A stretch of 25,953 nt of DNA from Myxococcales bacterium UBA5297 (GTDB lineage: Bacteria > Myxococcota > Myxococcia > Myxococcales > UBA5297), in assembly GCA_002408385.1 (NCBI GenBank), contig DHSB01000221.1, positions 1 through 25,953 of the forward strand. Reading direction: 5' to 3'. Position numbers and translations under genes: made by a program. The notes beneath the pieces were generated by a model. That model made no database searches. It was not told where the DNA came from and saw only the letters and a list, made by a program, of their open reading frames with translations. Positions 15,748 to 23,611 of this stretch are shown here, one piece after another; position 1 is the first letter of the stretch, and each line of letters starts with the position of its first letter.

Positions 15748-16713
15748 TCATTCATGCCATCGGATTTCTACTGCGTCGATCTTCTCTCTCGGTGGCGCGG
15801 GCGGGGCGCGGCAGCGTACGAGCTGCTCGGTCGAGCGCCCGGTCGCGTCGCGGGTGACGATTCGGAACTGCTTCTTGGAGCGGTCTTCGACCGGGTAGCG
15901 GAACCGGCCGTCGGCAGCGACGGCGATGGGCGAGCCGTCGACGAAGACCTCGGCCCCCGGGCTCGCGGTGCCCTCCAACGCCTCGCAGGGGACCGAAGGC
16001 TTGCTCGCCGCGGCGACCTTGAGCAGCAGCGCGACGGGGATGGGCGCGGCGGCCGAAGGCGCTGCGCCGCTGCGCACGATGGACTGCTCGCCCGGGTCGA
16101 CCTGCACCGAGGCGCCCGCGGAGGCGAGGTTCACGGTGCCGGTCTCGGTGGCGACGACGAAGGTGCCCTCGGTCGCCATCGCGCTGAAGCGGGCCTCGCG
16201 GGCCTCGGCGACTGTCTGACCGCCGCGGTCCTCGATGCGCAGGACGCGCTCGCCCTCGGGCTCATAGGCCGCGGTGACGCGGCCGCGGTCCAGTCGAACT
16301 CGGTGCTCGGCGCCGTCGAGCCGGGCGAGGGTGAGCTCGGTCTCTTCGGACAGCGTCAGCTTGGACTTGGGGCCGAGCGCAAGGTCGGCGGTCGACCGGG
16401 CGAGGGCGCGGATGGATTCGGTTTCCCCCACCTTTTGGCCCACCTGGACCGACGACCAGTTGCCGCTGCGGAGCAGCTCGACCTTGCCGCTGACGGCGGC
16501 GACGATCGCCTCGGGCGCGGGGATGGGCTCGGCGAGCGCGGCGTCGGCCGCCGGAGGCGCGACCGCTACCGGGGGTGCGGCCGGTTCGGAAGGAGGCGCG
16601 GGCGGCGCAGCTCGGCGGGCGACGAACACGCCGAGCCCGACGGTGCCGAGCAGGATGGCAGCGGCGATCGTGCGCAGCAGCCGGCGGTGTCTTGTCTCGT
16701 GTCCGGTTCCCAT
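15748..16713 (-). CDS. Membrane-anchored FecR-domain protein
   Basis: FecR domains were named for the anti-sigma regulator, but many occur in structural envelope proteins with no sigma factor nearby. This 321-residue protein has a basic N-terminus and one transmembrane helix (about 14-31), then a Pro/Ala-rich spacer (36-68). A FecR domain covers about 70-207: VSGKVELLRSGNWSSVQVGQKVGETESI, RALARSTADLALGPKSKLTLSEETELTLARL, VRLDRGRVTAAYEPEGE, FVVATETGTVNLASAGASVQVDPGEQSIV. Residues 243-301 form a small Ig-like/PEGA-like module, TASPGAEVFVDGSPIAVAADGRFRYPV, bounded by C243 and C301, a possible disulfide. It is the first gene of the three-gene operon. No sigma-70 family (FecI-like) gene or TonB receptor is adjacent, so a structural or assembly role is likelier than signalling; that is an inference. 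Confidence 0.84.
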   Translation of the reverse strand: MGTGHETRHRRLLRTIAAAILLGTVGLGVFVARRAAPPAPPSEPAAPPVAVAPPAADAALAEPIPAPEAIVAAVSGKVELLRSGNWSSVQVGQKVGETESIRALARSTADLALGPKSKLTLSEETELTLARLDGAEHRVRLDRGRVTAAYEPEGERVLRIEDRGGQTVAEAREARFSAMATEGTFVVATETGTVNLASAGASVQVDPGEQSIVRSGAAPSAAAPIPVALLLKVAAASKPSVPCEALEGTASPGAEVFVDGSPIAVAADGRFRYPVEDRSKKQFRIVTRDATGRSTEQLVRCRAPPAPPREKIDAVEIRWHE

Positions 16714-16925
16714 GGGCGCTGTCGGACCTCGTTGGCCAAGGTCGCAGAATCAGAAGGTTAACAGGCATCGGGGCCTGCGGCCCAACTCTCGACCGGCTTC
16801 GGCTCCATCTCCAGGTGGCGAGCTGGCGCCGCTGTGACGAACGGCGGGGTGCGTCGTTGCGCAACGAGCAATCGAAGCGGACGGCGACGGTGTGGAGAGG
16901 AAGGGGAGCGCGCGGCCGGCAAGCG

Positions 16926-17010
16926 GGTTGGTAGGGGCGCACAGCAATGCGCCCGTCGAGGAATTGTGCAGATGCGTGGGCGCTTCGAGGGTTCCCAGCG
17001 GCGGCCGGCA
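16926..17010 (+). repeat. Dispersed hairpin repeat family A, copy 1 (about 85 bp)
   Basis: It starts GGTTGGTAGGGGCGCA, and GGGCGCA/TGCGCCC form a 7-bp stem with a 6-base loop (16935-16954). It continues with GAGGAATTG and CTTCGAGGGTTCCC and ends GGCCGGCA. Copy 2 lies 215 bases further on. Confidence 0.85.
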
Positions 17011-17130
17011 GAGGGTGAAACCGGGCCGGCAGAGGGCGAAACCAAGCCGCCAGAGGGTGAAACCAAGCCGCCAGCGGGTGAAACCAAGCCGCCAGCGGGT
17101 GAAACCAGGCCGGCAGCGGGTGAAACCAAG
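17005..17130 (+). repeat. 21-bp minisatellite, six units
   Basis: Six consecutive 21-base units, each close to CCGGCAGCGGGTGAAACCAA plus G, occupy 17005-17130, followed by a degenerate partial unit. Variation is at a few fixed positions (CCGGC/CCGCC, GAGGG/GCGGG, AAG/GGG/AGG). The array begins inside the last bases of family A copy 1 and runs up to copy 2. Confidence 0.9.
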
Positions 17131-17140
17131 CCGGCAGGCA

Positions 17141-17225
17141 GGTTGGTAGGGGCGCACAGCAATGCGCCCGTCGAGGAATTGTGCAGATGCGTGGGCGCTT
17201 CGAGGGTTCCCGGCGACGGCCGGCA
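17141..17225 (+). repeat. Dispersed hairpin repeat family A, copy 2 (about 85 bp)
   Basis: Nearly identical to copy 1 over the first 71 bases, with GGTTGGTAGGGGCGCACAGC, the same hairpin, and CGAGGGTTCCC. It ends with GGCCGGCACG and is followed by a second GGCCGGCC. Confidence 0.85.
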
Positions 17226-17293
17226 CGAAGGCCGGCCCTCGTACCCCTGGCTTTTCACCCCCAACTCACGACTCCGAACTCAAAACTCCCAAC

Positions 17294-19144
17294 TCAGTAA
17301 AGATGCCCCCGCGGCGGTGCCGCCGGCAGCAGCACCGTAAACGTGCTCCCCTTGCCGACCTCGCTCTCGACGGTGATGCGGCCGTGGTGCGCCTCGGCGA
17401 TGCCGTAGCAGAGCGCGAGGCCCATGCCGACCTGCGACGGCAGGTCCTTGGTGCTGAAGAACGGGTCGAAGATGCGCTCGCGGAGCTCCTTCGGGACGCC
17501 CTTGCCGGTGTCGCTGACCGAGATCTTGATCGCGTCGCCCTCGACGCCGCCGACCCCGACCCGCAGCTCGCCGCCGTGCGGCATCGCGTTGATCGCGTTC
17601 TGGAGCAGGTGCGCGACGAGCTGCTGGATCTGCATCGGCGCCCCCTGGAGCTGTGGCAGGCCTTGGGCGAAGTCGCGCACCAGGGTGATCTGCTGGGCTT
17701 CGAGCTGGTCCTCGAAGCAGGCGAGCGCTGCCTTGACCGGCTCCTCGGGAGAGAACTGCCCGCCGCCGGCCTCCTGTTCGTGCGTGGTGAACTGGCGCAG
17801 ATCACTGACGATGCGCGCGGCCCGGCCAGCCTGCTCGATGAGCAGCTCGAGCGCTTGCAGCTTCGGGTTCTCCTTGCCGAGGTCGCGCTTGAGTGCGGTG
17901 GCCAGGCCGATGACCGAGGTCAGGGGATTGTTCAGCTCGTGGGCGACGCCGGCGCCGAGCGAGCCGATGGCCGACAGGCGCCGCGCGCGCAGGATCTGGT
18001 CCTGGGCCGCGCGCAGCTCGGCGGTGCGCTCCTCGACCCGCTGCTGCAGCTCCTCGTTGAAGCGGTGGATCTCGTCGTCGCGCCGCTTGAGCTCGCCGAT
18101 CATGTGGTTGAAGGCGCGCCCGAACTGACCGAGCTCGTCGTCCCCTTCGATGGCGCTCGAGGGCGCCAGGGCTCCGGCGGTCGCGGCCCGGGCGACCTCG
18201 GAGAGCGCGGCGATGGGCCGGCTCAGGCCGCGCGCGAGCAGGCCACCGAGAGCGATGGCGAGCGCCAAGCCCAGGGCCGCCCAGGCGATGGTGTAGGCCT
18301 TGACCCGCTCGACCGCGCCGAAGGCCTTGGCCGCCGGCTCGGCGACGACGATGCCCCAGCCGAGCCGGGGCACCGGCGCAAAGGCGGCCAGCCACGGCTC
18401 GGTTCCCCGGCGCACGGTGCGCACCAGCGGCGCGGCCTCGCGCAGGCCCCGCGCGACCAGGGCGCGCTCGTCGTCTCCCAGCGCGCCGCCGGGCGAGCCG
18501 TGCGCGAGCAGCCCTCCGTCGGGCCCGACGAGGAAGGCGACCTGACCCGCCTTGGCGAGCGACTCGACCCGCCGCTGGAGATCGGCGAGCGAAAGCTCGG
18601 CCGCCAGCACCTGAGCCCGCGCGCCGTCGATGCGCACCGCGACGGCGACCTGCGCCGGTCGGCCGGGCGACAGGTAGGGCGGGCCGACCGCGACCCGGGC
18701 GGCGAGCGCCGCTTCGAGCGGGATGCGCCGCGAGAACAGCTCGAGCGCCGCCTCATCGACCGCCTCGTGGCCGGCCAGCTCGGGATGCTCCTGCGGCGAG
18801 CGCTCGAACAGCGGGGGCGCGACCGCTTCGGCCCGCTCGTCGACGACGGCGACGGCGTTGACGAACGGGAACTGGCGGTAGGGGATGGCGAGCACCGCGG
18901 CGATCTCGTCGGGGCGAAGCTGGTCGAACGGCAAGTAGCTGGCCGAAAGCTGCAGGGTCGCCGCGCCGGTGGCGACGAAGCGCTCGGCGCCGTGGGCCAG
19001 CTCGAGCGCGTGCTGGGTCTGCATGCGCCCGACGACCTCGGCGACCTGCGTGCGGCTGCTCTGGTAGGACAGCCAGCCGAGCACCACCAGCGGCACCACG
19101 CCCACCGCGCAGAGCGCGAGCCAAATCTTGATTCGGAAGCTCAT
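17294..19144 (-). CDS. Membrane sensor histidine kinase (Cache-like, HAMP, HisKA, HATPase)
   Basis: This 616-residue kinase has an N-terminal membrane helix (about 6-26) and an extracytoplasmic sensor region (27-282). Its last part, GQVAFLVGPDGGLLAHGSPGG and PWLAAFAPVPRLGWGIVVAEPA, is typical of a double Cache domain. A second helix (about 284-304) leads to a HAMP domain (305-357), a coiled coil (357-388), and a HisKA domain with phospho-acceptor H402 in GVAHELNNPLTSVIG. The ATPase domain has the N box at HLLQNAINAM (512-521), DTGKGV (545-550), FDPFFSTKD and GMGLALCYGI (573-582). No receiver domain is attached and no response regulator follows, so its partner may be the divergent hybrid protein at 19530 or lie elsewhere. 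The ATG at 19144 has a weak ribosome binding site. The ligand cannot be predicted. Confidence 0.93.
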   Translation of the reverse strand: MSFRIKIWLALCAVGVVPLVVLGWLSYQSSRTQVAEVVGRMQTQHALELAHGAERFVATGAATLQLSASYLPFDQLRPDEIAAVLAIPYRQFPFVNAVAVVDERAEAVAPPLFERSPQEHPELAGHEAVDEAALELFSRRIPLEAALAARVAVGPPYLSPGRPAQVAVAVRIDGARAQVLAAELSLADLQRRVESLAKAGQVAFLVGPDGGLLAHGSPGGALGDDERALVARGLREAAPLVRTVRRGTEPWLAAFAPVPRLGWGIVVAEPAAKAFGAVERVKAYTIAWAALGLALAIALGGLLARGLSRPIAALSEVARAATAGALAPSSAIEGDDELGQFGRAFNHMIGELKRRDDEIHRFNEELQQRVEERTAELRAAQDQILRARRLSAIGSLGAGVAHELNNPLTSVIGLATALKRDLGKENPKLQALELLIEQAGRAARIVSDLRQFTTHEQEAGGGQFSPEEPVKAALACFEDQLEAQQITLVRDFAQGLPQLQGAPMQIQQLVAHLLQNAINAMPHGGELRVGVGGVEGDAIKISVSDTGKGVPKELRERIFDPFFSTKDLPSQVGMGLALCYGIAEAHHGRITVESEVGKGSTFTVLLPAAPPRGHLY

Positions 19145-19529
19145 CGGGTCGCCGACGCACCCGCGCGAGAGAACGTGGGCTCGTCGCGGGCAGGATAGCG
19201 GCCCCGCGCCGGGCTTTGGAAGGCGCGTCGCCTGAAGATAGGTCGAAGACCCTTCGAGCGAAGACCGGTCAGCCCGAGCCCCTCGGCAGGCTCGGGGAGG
19301 GGCCGAAGTCGGGCCTCTCGACTCCGCCTGCCTCGTTCCTCGAGAGGCTACGCTCGAGGTGAGCGGGGGCGGGGCCGAAGTCGGGCCTCTCGACTCCGCC
19401 TGCCTCGTTCCTCGGGAGGCTGCGCTCGAGGTGAGCAGGGGCGGCCTTTGTTCCGGTCGACTGGCATGTTAAGCAGCGAGGCCTAGCGCGCCGCCCACAG
19501 CTTTCGGGCGAGCCGGGCTGCCGACCGCC
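19145..19529. other. Divergent intergenic region with family B repeat
   Basis: About 385 bases lie between the divergent starts of the sensor kinase and the hybrid kinase. Promoters for both should be here, overlapping a repeat-rich stretch (19228-19442). TGGCATG at about 19464 loosely resembles a sigma-54 -24 box, but the spacing to the next GC is wrong, so no promoter is called. Confidence 0.5.
19228..19442 (+). repeat. Dispersed repeat family B, copy 2, with a 72-bp tandem duplication
   Basis: The first part (19228-19298) resembles 3118-3175. Two 72-base units follow (19299-19370 and 19371-19442), each starting GGGGCCGAAGTCGGGCCTCT. Each unit contains an inverted repeat; in unit 1, CCTCGAG (19338-19344) pairs with CTCGAGG (19353-19359) around an 8-base loop. 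Confidence 0.8.
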
Positions 19530-21428
19530 ATGAACCGCATCCTCCTTGTCGACGACGAGCCGGTCATCCTCACCGTGCTCAAGGAGTTTCTCGCCGGCCC
19601 GGAGCGGGAGCTGGTGCTCGCTGGCACGGCCGCCGAGGCGCTCGGGGTCGCGGTCGCCGCCTCCTCGATCGAGGTTGCGCTCGTCGACAAGAACCTGCCC
19701 GACCGCAGCGGCCTCGAGGTCGCCCGTGAGCTGAAGCACCTGCACCCGGACGTCGAGGTCATCCTGATGACCGCCTACGTCTCGCTCGACTCGGCGATCG
19801 AGGCGGTCAAGGTCGGCGCCTTCGACTACATCGCCAAGCCGATCACCGACTTCGACGCCCTCGTCCTCAAGGTGCAGACCGCGGCCGACAAGGTGCGCCG
19901 CAAGCGCGATCAGCGCCGCCTGCTCGATCAGTTCGCGGAGAGCGAGGAGCGCTACCGCGGCGCCTTCCACGGCTCGCCCGACGCCATCGTCGTCTGCCGG
20001 GCCGACGCCAGCGGCGAGATCCGCGACGCCAACGAGGCGGCCGAGCTGCTCTACGGACGCTCGAGAGCCGAGCTGCGAGGGCTGCGCATCCAGGACCTGC
20101 GCGCCCCGCCCAGGAGCGGCGGGGGCGAGCCCGCGCACGAAGAGCACCGGCGCAGCGACGGCACCACGTTCCCGGCCGAGGTGAGCCAGGGCGAGTTCGC
20201 CTCGCAGGGCGTGCCGATGCGCGTGCTGACCGTGCGCGACATCACCGAGCGGCTGCGGCTCGAGCAGGAGCGCACGCTGCTCGACGAGCAGCTACGCCAG
20301 GCGCAGAAGATGGAGGCCATCGGCCGGCTGGCAAGCGGGGTCGCCCACGACTTCAACAACGTCCTCACCATCGTGTTGGGCAACGCCGAGCTGCTGCTCG
20401 AAGAGCTCGGGCCCGCCGACGCCCGCGTCGAGCGGGTTCGGGAGATCGTCGAGGCGAGCAGGCGCGCCGCGTGCCTGACGCGCCAGCTCCTCACCTTCAG
20501 CCGCAAGAAGGTCGCGCGGCTCGAGATCCTCGACCTCAACCGCATCGTCCGCGACATCGAGCGGATGCTGCGGCGGGTCATCGGCGAGAACATCGAGCTG
20601 GTCGTCTCCCTCGACGCCGGGCTCTGGCCCAGCCGCGCCGACGCGGACCAGATGGGCCAGGTGCTGCTCAACTTCGCGGTCAACGCCCGCGACGCGATGC
20701 CCGGGGGCGGCAAGCTCATCATCGAGACCGCCAACGTCGTCTTCGACGGGCTCGAGGGCCTGCTGCAGGCCGGCCTCGAGGCGGGCCGCTACGTGCGGCT
20801 GGCGGTCTCCGACAACGGCTGCGGCATGGACCCGCGGGTGATGTCGCGGCTGTTCGAGCCCTTCTTCACCACCAAGGATGCCGGCAAGGGGACCGGGCTC
20901 GGGCTGGCGACGGTCTACGGGATAGTCCAGCAGTCGGGCGGAACGGTGCGCGCCTACTCCGAGACGGGCCAGGGGACGACCTTCAAGGTCTACCTGCCGG
21001 TCGCCGACGGGCAGGCGCAGCTCGAGCCGCCGCCCAAGCCGGTCACTCGCCGCAAGGGCCAGGGCGAGACGGTCCTCGTCGCCGAGGATGAGCCCGGCGT
21101 GCGCGCGATCATCCGGAGGGTCCTGACCCGCCACGGCTACCGGGTCATCGAGGCGGGCGACGGTCTCGAGGCGCTCTCGACCGCGCTCGGACACGCCGGG
21201 CCCATCGACGTGCTCGTGACCGATCTGGTGATGCCCAAGCTCTCGGGTGCCGAGCTCGCCGAGCGGCTGCAGCAGGTGCGGCCCAACCTCAAGATCCTCT
21301 TCCTTTCGGCCTATCCGGAGCAGGCGGTGGTCGAGCACGGGCGAATCAGCGGCCCCGATGCCTTCCTCGGCAAGCCCTTCAACGAGGAGAGCCTCGCCGC
21401 GAGCGTGGGCGCGCTGTTTGAGAGCTAG
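19530..21428 (+). CDS. Hybrid histidine kinase, REC-PAS-HisKA-HATPase-REC
   Basis: A 632-residue cytoplasmic signalling protein with no membrane segment. The first receiver domain (3-120) has acidic residues D8/D9, phospho-acceptor D53 in ALVDKNLPD, and K103 in IAKPI. A PAS domain follows (about 138-244). The HisKA domain has H273 in GVAHDFNNVLTIVLGNAELLL. The ATPase domain has NFAVNARDAM (381-390), DNGCGMD (428-434), FEPFFTTKD and GTGLGLATVYGIV (454-466). A second receiver (514-632) has E519/D520, D565 in LVTDLVMP and K615 in LGKPF. All phosphotransfer residues are present, so a complete multistep relay within one protein is possible. No DNA-binding output domain exists; a downstream phosphotransfer or regulator protein must lie elsewhere. 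The ATG at 19530 lacks a clear Shine-Dalgarno. It is divergent from the membrane kinase at 17294-19144, which could feed the N-terminal receiver. Confidence 0.95.
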   Translation: MNRILLVDDEPVILTVLKEFLAGPERELVLAGTAAEALGVAVAASSIEVALVDKNLPDRSGLEVARELKHLHPDVEVILMTAYVSLDSAIEAVKVGAFDYIAKPITDFDALVLKVQTAADKVRRKRDQRRLLDQFAESEERYRGAFHGSPDAIVVCRADASGEIRDANEAAELLYGRSRAELRGLRIQDLRAPPRSGGGEPAHEEHRRSDGTTFPAEVSQGEFASQGVPMRVLTVRDITERLRLEQERTLLDEQLRQAQKMEAIGRLASGVAHDFNNVLTIVLGNAELLLEELGPADARVERVREIVEASRRAACLTRQLLTFSRKKVARLEILDLNRIVRDIERMLRRVIGENIELVVSLDAGLWPSRADADQMGQVLLNFAVNARDAMPGGGKLIIETANVVFDGLEGLLQAGLEAGRYVRLAVSDNGCGMDPRVMSRLFEPFFTTKDAGKGTGLGLATVYGIVQQSGGTVRAYSETGQGTTFKVYLPVADGQAQLEPPPKPVTRRKGQGETVLVAEDEPGVRAIIRRVLTRHGYRVIEAGDGLEALSTALGHAGPIDVLVTDLVMPKLSGAELAERLQQVRPNLKILFLSAYPEQAVVEHGRISGPDAFLGKPFNEESLAASVGALFES

Positions 21429-21443
21429 GGCGAGAGTCGAGAG

Positions 21444-21487
21444 TTGGTAGGGGCGCATGGCAATGCGCCCGTACAGGAATCGAACAG
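21444..21487 (+). repeat. Dispersed hairpin repeat family A, copy 3 (truncated)
   Basis: Starts 16 bases after the hybrid-kinase stop codon. GTTGGTAGGGGCGCATGGCA is followed by ATGCGCCCG; GGGCGCAT/ATGCGCCC form an 8-bp stem with a 4-base loop. Similarity to the other copies fades after AGGAATCGAAC. Confidence 0.8.
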
Positions 21488-21608
21488 GGGCGTCCGAGGC
21501 GACTTCGAAACCGCAGCCATCCCGAGCACGAATCGGTTTTCGCGGAACCGCGCCGCGCCTGAGCTGATGGCTCGAGAGCCGCTTCGAGGCCTCCCCGCCG
21601 TGGCTGAC

Positions 21609-21612
21609 GAGG
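21609..21612 (+). promoter_or_regulatory. Ribosome binding site deciding the hydrolase start
   Basis: GAGG within GACGAGG lies 8 bases before the ATG at 21621. It supports this start over upstream in-frame codons inside the family A repeat. Confidence 0.65.
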
Positions 21613-21620
21613 TTGCAGGG

Positions 21621-22490
21621 ATGGATACAGATCCGTTGGGCAGCAGCTCGAGCTTCTTTGACTCTCGATTCGTCGAGGCCGACCAAGGCGTCGCGCTCCG
21701 GGTGTTGACCTGGCGGCCGCACCGGCCGGCGAAGAGGCCGCCGCTGGTCTTCGTCGCCGGCTGGGTGAGCGTCGTCGAGGGCTGGGCTCCGCTGCTGCGC
21801 GAGCTGATCGAGGACCGCGAGGTCCACTATGTCGAGACGCGCGAGAAGGGCTCGGCTCGCATTGAACGGCGAAGGCTGCGGCCGTCGGATTTCAGCATCG
21901 AGCGGATGGCTGCCGACCTCGTGGCCGTCTGTCCCAGGCTCGGGGTGCGCCTCTCCGAAGCGGTGGTCGCCGGCAGCAGCCTGGGCGCGACCGCGGTGCT
22001 CGAGGCGATGAAGGAGGGCCGGCTCGCGCCGCTCGCGGCCTTCCTCGTCGCGCCCAACTCGCACTTCGAATACCCGTGGTGGGGCCCGGCGCTGATCTCG
22101 CTGCCCGCGGCCTCGTACCACCTCGCCAAGTACCCCATCCTCTGGTACCTGCGCTTCTTTCGCGTCGACGCCAGGAAGGAGCCGGAACAGATGCGCCGCT
22201 ACGACTCGACGCTCCGGTCGGCGCACCCGCTGCGCATCAAGCTGTCGGCCCAGGCGGTGCGCCACTACGAGGTATGGCCGCGCCTCGAGACCATTGGCTG
22301 TCCGGTCGGGCTCGCGTACGCCTCGACCGACAGCCTGCACGGCTCCGAGGGCATCCTGCGCATGGCCCAGGCGATGCCGCGGGCGACCGCCATCGCCTGT
22401 CCGTCGAACAGGTACATGCACTCCGGCAGGCTGAGGGCCGATCTCGACCGGTTTCTCGCTCAGCACGTCGGGGGACAGGCCGCGACGTAG
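21621..22490 (+). CDS. Alpha/beta hydrolase fold protein
   Basis: The 289-residue protein has an alpha/beta-hydrolase signature: PPLVFVAGWVSVVEGW (residues 40-55) as the first strand and oxyanion region, VVAGSSLGATAVLEAM (115-130) with nucleophile S120 in GSSLG, and YASTDSLHGSEG (233-244) with D237 as the possible acid. NRYMHSGRL (263-271) supplies H267 as the possible base. A lid-like, aromatic segment is at about 147-180 (HFEYPWWGPALISLPAASYHLAKYPILWYLRFF). The substrate is unknown. The frame is open from 21444 through the hairpin repeat, but the ATG at 21621 has GAGG 8 bases upstream, and the preceding residues look like translated repeat, so I take the shorter form. It lies 192 bases after the hybrid kinase and is convergent with the DHH gene. 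Family fold confident, function open. Confidence 0.78.
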   Translation: MDTDPLGSSSSFFDSRFVEADQGVALRVLTWRPHRPAKRPPLVFVAGWVSVVEGWAPLLRELIEDREVHYVETREKGSARIERRRLRPSDFSIERMAADLVAVCPRLGVRLSEAVVAGSSLGATAVLEAMKEGRLAPLAAFLVAPNSHFEYPWWGPALISLPAASYHLAKYPILWYLRFFRVDARKEPEQMRRYDSTLRSAHPLRIKLSAQAVRHYEVWPRLETIGCPVGLAYASTDSLHGSEGILRMAQAMPRATAIACPSNRYMHSGRLRADLDRFLAQHVGGQAAT

Positions 22491-22511
22491 GCACCTGCTT
22501 CGCGCTGACCG

Positions 22512-22593
22512 TGCCGGCCGCCGGGAACCCTCGAATCGGCCGCATCTCTGTTCGATTCCTCGGCGGGCGCATTGCGATGCGCCCCTACCAACC
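22512..22593 (-). repeat. Dispersed hairpin repeat family A, copy 4
   Basis: On the minus strand it reads GGTTGGTAGGGGCGCATCGC, then the TGCGCCC arm, GAGGAATCG, CGAGGGTTCCC and finally GGCCGGCA, matching copy 2 along its whole length. It sits between the convergent ends of the hydrolase gene and the DHH gene and could act as a transcript-end hairpin. Confidence 0.85.
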
Positions 22594-22648
22594 TGTGACG
22601 GGTCGCTCGGGTTCCAGGCGAAGCCGGGCTGTCGCTCCTCGACTGTCG

Positions 22649-23605
22649 CTAGCCTTCCTGCAGCTCGCGGACGATCTCCGCGGCCTCGCGGCGCGCGCGC
22701 TCGAGCTGCTCGGGCGGATGCGAGACCGCGCCGACGACCGGGTGGCCGCCGCCGCCGTAGCGCTCGCAGATGCGCGCGAGGTCGTGCGTGCGCTCCTCCG
22801 GCCTCCAGGGGTTCGAGCCGACGGAGATCTTCGCCCGCCCCGGGCCGCGGCTGACAGTGACCGCGTAGCGGGCCTCGGGAAACAGCTCGTAGGCGATGAA
22901 CTTGTTGAGCGTGCCCACCTCCTCGTCGGCCACGTCGAAGAAGACGACGCCCTTCTCGAGCCTGGCGCGGCCGCGCACCAGCGCGACGGTCTTCAGGTGC
23001 TTCTCGTAGAGCGGGTCGAGCTTCTCGGCCACGTAGGGCAGCCGCACCAGCTCGTCGAGGCTCTTGTGCTGCATGTCGCCTATCAGCCGCGGCAGCAGCC
23101 CGGGGCCGGGGTTGGCCTCGATCACCAGCATCAGCTTGAGGGCGGGCTCTTCGAGGACGACCGCGGTGTGGGCGTCGGGGAAGAGCGCGCCGTCGATGAT
23201 CTCGGCCCAGTGGATGAGCTCGGCCATCGGCGAGGGGTCGAAGCCGAAGCGCTCGCGCGCGACCGAAGAGAGGAAGCCGGTGCAGCTCTTTGCCTTCGGG
23301 TCGTAGAACTTCCTGCCGCTCGTGTCGGCGCGAAAGCTCGCCTCCTCGCCGGGATTCGGGAAGGCCGAGACGTGATGGTCGAACCACCAGGTGAGCTTGG
23401 GCGAGGTCGAGTAGCGGAAGTCGACGATGGCGTTCTGGTCCCCGTCGAAGAGCCGTTCGTCGATAGGCCCGCTGTCCTTGTGCGAAAGCCCTCGGTACGA
23501 GAACGAGGCGCCCGGCTCTATCCGCTCGAGAAAAAAGCGCGTGAAGACCGCCGCGCTGGCCGCTCCGTCGAAGCAGCCGTCGTGGTAGAGCACCGTGACT
23601 TTCAT
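22649..23605 (-). CDS. DHH/DHHA1-family phosphoesterase
   Basis: The family contains metal-dependent phosphoesterases such as nanoRNases, pAp phosphatases and cyclic dinucleotide hydrolases. This 318-residue protein has the first motif HDGCFDG (residues 8-14), a second Asp in NAIVDFRYS (D62), the namesake DHH at 76-78 in WWFDHHVS, and a later D138 in WAEIIDGALF. The C-terminal DHHA1-type substrate-binding domain ends with ICERYGGGGHPVVGA (279-293), its GGGH signature. The N-terminal motif has Cys-Phe where many members have xDxDG, a small variation. ATG at 23605 is preceded by GGAGG with 6 bases of spacing; the frame is open further to 23632 without a comparable site. No signal peptide. It is divergent from the S1-domain gene. 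The exact substrate cannot be told from sequence. Confidence 0.87.
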   Translation of the reverse strand: MKVTVLYHDGCFDGAASAAVFTRFFLERIEPGASFSYRGLSHKDSGPIDERLFDGDQNAIVDFRYSTSPKLTWWFDHHVSAFPNPGEEASFRADTSGRKFYDPKAKSCTGFLSSVARERFGFDPSPMAELIHWAEIIDGALFPDAHTAVVLEEPALKLMLVIEANPGPGLLPRLIGDMQHKSLDELVRLPYVAEKLDPLYEKHLKTVALVRGRARLEKGVVFFDVADEEVGTLNKFIAYELFPEARYAVTVSRGPGRAKISVGSNPWRPEERTHDLARICERYGGGGHPVVGAVSHPPEQLERARREAAEIVRELQEG

Positions 23606-23611
23606 GAGCCG

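Larger units (their letters stand above)
16714..17293. other. Intergenic region with repeats, no gene supported
   Basis: These 580 bases separate the FecR gene start from the 3' end of the sensor kinase, both on the minus strand. They contain two copies of repeat family A (16926-17010 and 17141-17225) on either side of a 21-bp tandem array. The end (17255-17295) has CCCAACTCACGACTCCGAACTC-type runs of ACTC repeats. Several open frames cross the area because 21 is a multiple of 3, but none has a ribosome binding site or a known fold. Confidence 0.6.

Noticed and set aside
15748..16713. FecR-type anti-sigma regulator
   Set aside because: No sigma factor or TonB-dependent receptor gene is adjacent, and the protein has extra Pro-rich and Ig-like parts unlike the classic regulator.
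17005..17130. CRISPR array
   Set aside because: The 21-base units are directly contiguous with no spacers between them, and there are no cas genes nearby.
16834..17340. Open frame with heptapeptide repeats (PPAGETK-like) on the plus strand and a similar one on the minus strand
   Set aside because: It is produced by the 21-bp minisatellite and two family A repeats. No ribosome binding site, no domain, and both strands are equally open.
19460..19480. Sigma-54 promoter upstream of the hybrid kinase
   Set aside because: TGGCATG resembles a -24 element, but the distance from GG to the next GC is 8 rather than 10 bases.
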